Of a stretch of 64,000 nt of DNA, positions 58,309 to 64,000 are shown piece after piece. Origin of the DNA: Syntrophaceae bacterium UBA2188 (GTDB lineage: Bacteria; Desulfobacterota; BSN033; UBA1163); contig DCVM01000126.1 in the NCBI GenBank assembly GCA_002327985.1, positions 3,320-67,319 of the forward strand. The letters run 5' to 3'. The translations under genes were made by a program, and so were the position numbers. The notes under the pieces are model-generated. The model saw only the letters and a program-made list of their open reading frames with translations, was not told the DNA's origin and ran no database searches. Each line of letters opens with the position of its first letter. Position 1 is the first letter of the stretch.

Positions 58309-59133
58309 TCATTTTTTCTTTATTTCATATTGTGACACTTTCTCCATAGGGGAGAGGGTGGAGTGAGGGTCCCGACTACGCCGGGTTAAATAAGCCTCGA
58401 TTACCTCTGGATTCCTCCTCACCGCTTCCGGTGTTCCCTCGGCAATGAGCTCACCATTGTGGAGGACAGCGATCTCATCTGCCAGCTCCATGACCATCCC
58501 CATGTGATGCTCCACAATGAAAACCGTGACTCCCTCCTGCCTGATGTGTATGATTTTTTCCGAAAGGTGCCGTATTTCATTAAGGGTCAGTCCAGAGGCG
58601 GGTTCATCTAAGAGGAGGAGGTCTGGCTTCATGGCAAGAGCCCGGCCTATTTCCAGGAGTTTTTGTTTGCCGTAAGGGAGTTGGGAGGCCATGGATTCCC
58701 ATTTGCCCAAGAGACCAAGAGAATCAAGTATCTCCTTGGCTTCTTGCAAGGCCCCTTTTTCTGACCTTCTGATCCGGGGAAGCCAGAGTCCATAGGAGAG
58801 CATCCCCCCCTTGAGCTTTTGATTCATGCCAGCCATGATGTTCTCCACCACTGTCATGTTTCCCCAAACCTGAATGGTCTGGAAGGTTCTTCCCATTCCC
58901 AGAGTGGATCTCTCGTGGGGCTCCATGGAGGTGATGTCCCTTCCTTTAAAGTAGATTTTCCCTGAATCAGGTTTCTCCACACCGCTGATCAAATGAAAGA
59001 GAGTGCTTTTTCCCGCTCCATTGGGTCCGATCAGTCCCGTAATGCTTCCCTTTTCTACTTTGAGTGAAATCCGGTCGAGAGCAATGATTCCATCATATTC
59101 CTTTCTAATATTTTCTATCGAGAGGAGTGCCAT
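58309..59133 (-). CDS. livG: branched-chain amino acid-type ABC transporter ATPase LivG
   Basis: 274 residues. Walker A GPNGAGKST, GMGRTFQTIQVWGNMTVVEN, Walker B LLLLDEPASGL. The signature is LPYGKQKLLEIG rather than LSGGQ, as is common in LivG. Start overlaps the livM stop by one base. Confidence 0.95.
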   Translation of the reverse strand: MALLSIENIRKEYDGIIALDRISLKVEKGSITGLIGPNGAGKSTLFHLISGVEKPDSGKIYFKGRDITSMEPHERSTLGMGRTFQTIQVWGNMTVVENIMAGMNQKLKGGMLSYGLWLPRIRRSEKGALQEAKEILDSLGLLGKWESMASQLPYGKQKLLEIGRALAMKPDLLLLDEPASGLTLNEIRHLSEKIIHIRQEGVTVFIVEHHMGMVMELADEIAVLHNGELIAEGTPEAVRRNPEVIEAYLTRRSRDPHSTLSPMEKVSQYEIKKK

Positions 59134-60209
59134 TAGAGTTTTCCTTCGTCTCTTTTCTTCTTTTTCGCCCAGTAACCGATCAGGTAGATCACCCTGACAT
59201 TCAAACGGGTTCCAATACCATCCGGAAAAAATATGAGCAATAGGATCAAGATCATACCATAGGCGGGAAGGCTGTATTCCTGATACCTGCTCAGGATATC
59301 CGTGAGCCAGGTCAGGAGGATCGCTCCAGCAATGGGACCATAGAGATTTCCCATCCCACCCAGGATGACCATCATGACGATGAGAACAGTCAATCCAAGG
59401 CTGAATGCCTCGGGATTGGCAATGGACATGACGCAGGCGAAAAGACTTCCAGCCAATCCGGCATAAGCCGCGCTCAGAATAAAGATTTCTAACTTAATCC
59501 GGGGAACATTGATCCCAACGCTTGAAGCAGCATCTTCACTGGCAGCGACTGCCAGAAGGGCCCGGCCCACTTTTGAACGGACCAGATTTTTCGAAAAGAC
59601 AAATAACCCGACGAGGACTCCCCATGTGAGATAGTACTGTTTCAGATAGGTATCGAAGATAAACCCCATCACAGAAAACCAGGGAATGCCGAAGATCCCG
59701 ATGACCCCACCCGTGAGATCCGTAGACTCCCGGAGGACCACCAGAAAAATTTCTCCAAACCCCAGTGTGGCTAAGGCGAGAAAGTATCCTTTCAATTTGA
59801 GAATGGGTCTTCCGATGAAAGAAGCGATCGCGGCTGCTGAAGCCGCTGAGGCCCAAAAAGCCAGAAAGATGGGGACGCCGTAACGAGTGGTGAGGATGGC
59901 GGTCGTATAAGCCCCGATTCCAAAGAATGCAGCATGTCCCAAAGAAATCTGGCCGGCATAGCCCATGAAGAGACTTAATCCCAAGGACAAGATGGCGTAG
60001 ATTCCTGCCAACACCATGAGATGATGAAAGTGTGGATCAGACCAGATCAGGGGTGCCAAACCGATTGCACCAAGATAAAAGAGGTCTTTCTTTTTAAACT
60101 CTTTTTTATGATAGAGGTATGGATCGGGGGCGATTAAGGAAAGTAACCACAGGGGCACCAGATAGAAGAGGTCCCTCTTTCTAAATTCATTTTTTTTCGT
60201 CTCTACCAT
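59133..60209 (-). CDS. livM: branched-chain amino acid-type ABC permease LivM with duplicated N-terminus
   Basis: 358 residues, eight to nine membrane segments, GYAGQISLGHAAFFGIGAYT conserved. Residues 8-35 (EFRKRDLFYLVPLWLLSLIA) are repeated as 37-65 (EFKKKDLFYLGAIGLAPLIW), a tandem duplication of the first hydrophobic segment. Overlaps livH by 7 bases. Confidence 0.93.
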   Translation of the reverse strand: MVETKKNEFRKRDLFYLVPLWLLSLIAPDPYLYHKKEFKKKDLFYLGAIGLAPLIWSDPHFHHLMVLAGIYAILSLGLSLFMGYAGQISLGHAAFFGIGAYTTAILTTRYGVPIFLAFWASAASAAAIASFIGRPILKLKGYFLALATLGFGEIFLVVLRESTDLTGGVIGIFGIPWFSVMGFIFDTYLKQYYLTWGVLVGLFVFSKNLVRSKVGRALLAVAASEDAASSVGINVPRIKLEIFILSAAYAGLAGSLFACVMSIANPEAFSLGLTVLIVMMVILGGMGNLYGPIAGAILLTWLTDILSRYQEYSLPAYGMILILLLIFFPDGIGTRLNVRVIYLIGYWAKKKKRDEGKL

Positions 60210-61093
60210 CGGCGGCTATCCATAAAAGGGGATCCTAAAATTCCTTTGGGCCTGAAGTGTAGGATGAGTAATAAGATTCCAAAGGCAATGGCGTCCTTAT
60301 ACCCGGCAGGGATGAAGGCCAAACTTAAAGATTCGACAATTCCAAGGACAAAGCCTCCAAGGATTGCACCGCTATTCTTCCCCCAGCCTCCCAAGACAGC
60401 TGCAATAAAACCCTTGAGACCCAAGAGTGTCCCAGAACTATAACTGGTGAAGAATACGGGGGTGATCAGTATTCCGGCAAAGGCTCCTACTCCTGCGCTC
60501 ACTCCGAAGGCTAAAAAGACCATGAGGTTTCTTGATATTCCTAGGAGATCCGCTCCCAAAGGATCGGTTGAGCTGGCTTCCATCGCCTTTCCCAATAACG
60601 TTCGATGGGAAAGGAGGTAGAGAAAAATCAGGAGTATCAAGGTGGAGATCAGGACCCAGACGCTCTGGGGAAGAACAGAGACTCCTAATAATTGGAGAGG
60701 TCTCTCACCGGAGAAAGGGGGAAGGGTTTTAGGCAGTGTGCCAAAAAGAAGGCCACTTGTGCTGCTAAGGAAAATGGAGGCCCCCAGGGTGGCCATGAGA
60801 AGGATGACGATAGAGGCCTTCCGCAAAGGATAAACCACGGAGAGATGCATCACGAAGCCGATGAGGATGACGATCAGAATGGCTATGAAAGCCGCTAAGG
60901 GATATGGAAGGTTCATCACTTTCAGAAAGAAGAAGGTGATCACTCCCCCTAACATCACAAACTCCCCTTGGGCAAAATTGATGATTTGGGACGCCCTGGC
61001 GATGGTTACAAATCCCAAGGCTACCAGGGCATAGATGGCCCCGATGGTAATGCCGGAAGAAAGGAGTTGTGGAATATAGGTCCATGTGCTCAT
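60203..61093 (-). CDS. livH: branched-chain amino acid-type ABC permease LivH
   Basis: 296 residues, about eight membrane segments, with INFAQGEFVMLGGVITFF and GLKGFIAAVLGGWGKNSGAI typical of LivH. Forms the channel with LivM. It follows livK across an 88-base spacer that holds a terminator-like hairpin. Confidence 0.95.
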   Translation of the reverse strand: MSTWTYIPQLLSSGITIGAIYALVALGFVTIARASQIINFAQGEFVMLGGVITFFFLKVMNLPYPLAAFIAILIVILIGFVMHLSVVYPLRKASIVILLMATLGASIFLSSTSGLLFGTLPKTLPPFSGERPLQLLGVSVLPQSVWVLISTLILLIFLYLLSHRTLLGKAMEASSTDPLGADLLGISRNLMVFLAFGVSAGVGAFAGILITPVFFTSYSSGTLLGLKGFIAAVLGGWGKNSGAILGGFVLGIVESLSLAFIPAGYKDAIAFGILLLILHFRPKGILGSPFMDSRRW

Positions 61094-61108
61094 GGCATAT
61101 TATGAGAA

Positions 61109-61148
61109 GAAAAAAGGGGTGAGCCCACCCATGATTTGCTCACCCCTT
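61109..61148 (-). terminator. partial terminator between livK and livH
   Basis: AAGGGGTGAGC pairs with GCTCACCCCTT; on the minus strand the second arm runs into TTTTTTCTTC. Placed after the binding-protein gene, it would make livK mRNA more abundant than livHMGF. Confidence 0.8.
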
Positions 61149-61181
61149 GATTTACCATATCATTTATATTGTCTTCAACCT

Positions 61182-62369
61182 TTATTCGAATCCAGGGAAT
61201 TTAATTCTTTTGAACTTACCCCCTTCGATTCGAATAAACACCATATCCTTTTTACTTAAGCCATCGTGGTCGGTGGGGCTGTAGTTATAAATTCCGTGAC
61301 AATTCTTGTGGCCTTTTGTATTCTCCAGAGCATCCCTGAAGATCGCTCTTGTGACTTTTCCCTGGCATCGCTTCAGAGCATCGTAGATCAGCGAGATCGT
61401 ATCATGGGCATGACCAGCGATTTGATCAAGCCCCACTCCATCACGCTCTCTCATCCGCTTGTCAAAATCGAGGTTAATAGTCCTCACAGGATCATTCTCA
61501 TCGAGTTGATCAGGGACCACAGGTTTTCCAGCGCCAAACTCCACTCCCTCCATCGCCTCTCCGCCCAGGGCGATGATAAAACCGAATCCAAAGGCGTGGG
61601 TTCCGAGGATGGGAGTCTTCACTCCCAGGGTCCGTAAATTCTTGCAGATAATAGGGCCTGGTGGGCCAGCAGTACAGGCATAAAAGGCATCTATCTTTTC
61701 CTTTTCGATAATGGGTTTGAGTTTAATGAGCTGGGGAGTCATGTCGATATCCGTCGGCTTATGGGTTTCCTGAGAGATGATGATTTTCATCCCTTTCTCC
61801 TCCCCAAAGCGTTTATAAAACTCGGCCAGGCTCTTAGCCAGAGGGATCGCGGCAGGGAAGACTAAAACCTTCTTATATTTTCTGGCCAGAGACAGGTCCA
61901 CCAACTTTTGAGAAACAATGATATCGCTCTGGGCAATGTTAAAGGCCCACTTTTGCTTTAAAGCTCGAACCATTGGATTAGACGGACAGATGATGATGTT
62001 CGTGATCTTCTCTCTCTCGGCAATGGCCCTGCTCGTTGCCTGGAGATTATCCTCGAAGGGACCGACAACCGCAATGATTTGTTTGTCTTTGGTAAACTTG
62101 GTCATGTTGGCAGCGGTTCTCCCGAGATCGAAACCATTGTCCTCGAAGAGCAGTTCGATAGAATGTCCGTCAATGCCACCCATTTTATTTATCCTCTCCA
62201 CTTCCAACACCATGGCATTTCTTACGGTTTTGGTTACCTCTGCCCAGGGGCCGGTGAACTCGAGGTTGACTCCGATCTTATAGAGAGATTTTTCAGCGAC
62301 GTAAGCAGGGGAAACCCATGTCATTAGTATCAGCGTCAAAACAGAGATTAGGGGGACTATTTTTTTCAT
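61182..62369 (-). CDS. livK: branched-chain amino acid-type ABC substrate-binding protein
   Basis: 395 residues behind AAGGAG. Signal peptide MKKIVPLISVLTLILMTWVS (cleavage near residue 24). Periplasmic-binding fold type I: IGVNLEFTGPWAEVTKTVRN, IELLFEDNGFDLGRTAANMT, IIAVVGPFEDNLQATSRAIA. Real ligand unknown: aromatic compounds, amides and amino acids are all used by this family. Confidence 0.92.
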   Translation of the reverse strand: MKKIVPLISVLTLILMTWVSPAYVAEKSLYKIGVNLEFTGPWAEVTKTVRNAMVLEVERINKMGGIDGHSIELLFEDNGFDLGRTAANMTKFTKDKQIIAVVGPFEDNLQATSRAIAEREKITNIIICPSNPMVRALKQKWAFNIAQSDIIVSQKLVDLSLARKYKKVLVFPAAIPLAKSLAEFYKRFGEEKGMKIIISQETHKPTDIDMTPQLIKLKPIIEKEKIDAFYACTAGPPGPIICKNLRTLGVKTPILGTHAFGFGFIIALGGEAMEGVEFGAGKPVVPDQLDENDPVRTINLDFDKRMRERDGVGLDQIAGHAHDTISLIYDALKRCQGKVTRAIFRDALENTKGHKNCHGIYNYSPTDHDGLSKKDMVFIRIEGGKFKRIKFPGFE

Positions 62370-62432
62370 TGTATGATCTCCTTGTGTTTGAATCGTATCA
62401 TCAAATAGAAAATGTCAAATTTCGAAGGATAA

Positions 62433-62531
62433 TTCTGGAATAATGGAATAGTGGAATGATGGAATAATGAGAAAAACCCAACGATTTTTTGTCAACCCAA
62501 TATTCCAGTGTTCCATCATTCCATTCTTCCT
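62433..62531. repeat. GGAATGATGGAA inverted repeat
   Basis: GGAATGATGGAA (62453-62464) and TTCCATCATTCC (62511-62522) are perfect complements; the arms extend with mismatches to about 32 bases and contain tandem TGGAATA words. Lies between asd and livK. Confidence 0.75.
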
Positions 62532-62539
62532 TTGAAATT

Positions 62540-63562
62540 TTACAGATACTTCTGAATCAGGATCTCAGCAATCTGAACGGCATTGAGCGCAGCGCCTTTC
62601 CGAATATTATCGGCCACGACCCACATATTGATGCCGTTTGGGATGGATTCGTCCTCTCGAATTCTTCCGACAAAGGTCTCGTCTTTGCCTGCTGCATGGA
62701 TGGCCAGGGGATATTCAAATTTCTTGGGATCATCCACGACGACCACCCCGGGCGCCTTAGAGAGTATCTCTTTGACTTCATCCCGTGACAATTTTTTTTC
62801 TGTCTCGATATTGACTGATTCAGAATGACCGTAGAAAACAGGAACCCTTACGGTCGTGGCGGTTACTCCAATTGAATAATCCTCCATGATCTTTTTCGTT
62901 TCATTGACCATCTTCATCTCTTCTTTGGTGTAGCCGTTGTCAAAAAAGACATCGATGTGAGGAAGACAGTTGAAAGCGATCTGATGAGGATAGACCTCTT
63001 TCTTGACCTCCTGCTGGTTGTAGATGGCGAGGACCTGACTCTCCAATTCCTTAATTGCCCTTTTCCCTGTTCCAGAGACCGCCTGGTAGGTGGAGACCAC
63101 CACCCTTTTGATGCGGGCAACATCGTGAATAGGCTTCAGCACCACCACCATCTGAATGGTTGAGCAATTGGGGTTCGCAATAATATTCTTTTTAGGATAT
63201 AGAGCAATGGCATGGGCATTTACCTCTGGAACCACCAGAGGGACTTCGGGGTCCATCCGAAAAGCGCTGGTATTGTCAATCACCACACAGCCTGCTTTTC
63301 CCGCAATGGGGGCAAACTTTTCACTCACCGAACCCCCCGCAGAGAAGAGGCCGATATCCACTCCGGCAAAAGAGTTTTCGTTTAACACCTCTACCTCATA
63401 AAATTTTCCATTAAATTCGAGCTGGGTGCCAGCGCCCCGTGTGGAGGCGAGGAGTTTCAATTGAGCTACTGGGAATTTTCTTTGTTCCAGAGTAGCAATC
63501 ATCTCGTTTCCCACCGCACCGGTAGCCCCAACCACGGCGACATTGTATTTCTCTTTTTTCAT
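62540..63562 (-). CDS. asd: aspartate-semialdehyde dehydrogenase
   Basis: 340 residues from the ATG at 63562 with GGGGG upstream; an ATG four codons earlier is less well placed. NADP fold VAVVGATGAVGNEMIATLEQ, active-site cysteine in NPNCST, and the CLPHIDVF and GHSESVNIE regions. It reduces aspartyl phosphate to the semialdehyde for lysine, threonine and methionine synthesis. Confidence 0.96.
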   Translation of the reverse strand: MKKEKYNVAVVGATGAVGNEMIATLEQRKFPVAQLKLLASTRGAGTQLEFNGKFYEVEVLNENSFAGVDIGLFSAGGSVSEKFAPIAGKAGCVVIDNTSAFRMDPEVPLVVPEVNAHAIALYPKKNIIANPNCSTIQMVVVLKPIHDVARIKRVVVSTYQAVSGTGKRAIKELESQVLAIYNQQEVKKEVYPHQIAFNCLPHIDVFFDNGYTKEEMKMVNETKKIMEDYSIGVTATTVRVPVFYGHSESVNIETEKKLSRDEVKEILSKAPGVVVVDDPKKFEYPLAIHAAGKDETFVGRIREDESIPNGINMWVVADNIRKGAALNAVQIAEILIQKYL

Positions 63563-63686
63563 GAGGTCCCCCATTTATATAGAAACAGGGATGTCCACCT
63601 GAACACCCCCGTTCTTCAGATACCACTTTGTATCTGTTTATTAATAGGAGAAAAAAGGGGATGTTGTCAAGTGGAAAATTTGGAGA

Positions 63687-63790
63687 TTTCTAAAAAAGGA
63701 CAGAAATCTTTGATTACAGTGATTAAAATTAAGATTACACCGATTCAAACCATCAAGAAATGGACAAAAATCTGTGTAATCAAGAGAGCG
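63687..63790. repeat. GATTACAC hairpin repeat, copy D
   Basis: GAGATTTCTAAAAAAGGAC, AGAAATCTTTGATTACAGTG, GATTACACCGATTC, then AATCTGTGTAATCAAGAGAG. Same elements as copies B and C in altered order. Confidence 0.75.
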
Positions 63791-63930
63791 CAGGGTAGTC
63801 TTACAGAGCTTTCATTTGAAAGCAAATCTTCTCATTGTAAGGACTTCATAGAGTTGCTAAAATATAACACAATGAAAACTCAGGAACTATTAGAGATCAT
63901 TCAAAAAACGGAGTCTCCTTTAATTAAGTT

Positions 63931-64000
63931 ATGAAGCCCAGAATAAAAAAGTATGAAGAGGGATCCCCTGTAGAGTTTCTCCTGTTACGAGAGCGGTTAG
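63931..64000 (+). CDS. start of an unidentified gene (3' partial)
   Basis: ATG at 63931 opens a frame to the window edge (MKPRIKKYEEGSPVEFLLLR). It overlaps by ATGA the stop of a short upstream frame (63872-63934, MKTQELLEIIQKTESPLIKL), which suggests translational coupling, but neither piece is long enough to identify. Confidence 0.35.
   Translation, partial: MKPRIKKYEEGSPVEFLLLRERL

Noticed and set aside
63461..63934. 157-aa forward ORF overlapping the asd start
   Set aside because: Runs antisense through asd, its spacer and repeat copy D; only its last 20 codons might be real.

Overview
The window reads as a bacterial chromosome of moderate GC. It carries an almost complete str-S10-spc-alpha ribosomal supercluster and several genes typical of strict anaerobes: the electron-bifurcating NfnAB pair, oxygen-sensitive radical-SAM enzymes, a Liv-type ABC system and a dipeptide-type ABC system. 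NfnAB, the radical-SAM/B12 protein and the DUF6982-like protein fit Desulfobacterota (former Deltaproteobacteria) or a neighbouring anaerobic lineage. That placement is inference. No rRNA or tRNA gene and no CRISPR array was seen.

Layout. (1) 1-7300 is a defence/toxin-antitoxin island. It holds the C-terminal part of a TaqI-like methylase/endonuclease, two near-identical Panacea (SocA-like) antitoxin genes, one of them orphaned, a DUF1016/YhcG nuclease, a MazF-like toxin paired with the second Panacea gene, a broken HepT gene and a BrnT/CopG-type pair. A dispersed repeat and a free-standing small RNA gene with a near-consensus promoter lie between them. (2) 7369-27314 (minus strand) runs rpsL-rpsG-fusA-tuf-S10-spc-alpha, ending at a strong terminator after rplQ. 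map is absent between adk and infA, most long spacers contain repetitive hairpin sequence, and tuf has codon use quite unlike its neighbours. (3) 27360-32490 is a decayed stretch: a MITE-like element, an isolated DUF4301 gene, an AT-rich CPBP-like membrane protein, an integrase remnant joined to a broken mscS, and HdeD. (4) 32862-37520 holds a cold-shock gene with a structured leader, and a five-gene operon of a ribbon-helix-helix protein, a HEAT-repeat protein, a ParA ATPase with an N-terminal HTH, and two coiled-coil proteins sharing a short N-terminal motif. (5) 37813-43283 holds a B12-binding radical-SAM protein with a STAS-like tail, rpsU, an RRM protein, nfnAB and a DUF6982-like protein. 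(6) 43375-49712 is a five-gene peptide ABC transporter with unusual insertions in two subunits. (7) 49731-53100 holds rlpA, then a lone integron integrase facing a two-gene GIY-YIG/nucleotidyltransferase unit that ends in an attC-like hairpin. (8) 53130-57215 is an operon of a UPF0280 protein, mtaB, rnc and an Elp3-like radical-SAM protein. (9) 57305-63562 holds livK-livH-livM-livG-livF with a terminator-like hairpin after livK, and asd upstream. A partial gene starts at the right edge.

The most interesting candidates are the ParA/RHH/HEAT/coiled-coil locus (34258-37520), the promoter-plus-terminator small RNA (4287-4410), the single-cassette integron-like unit (50475-53098) and the aberrant tuf gene.
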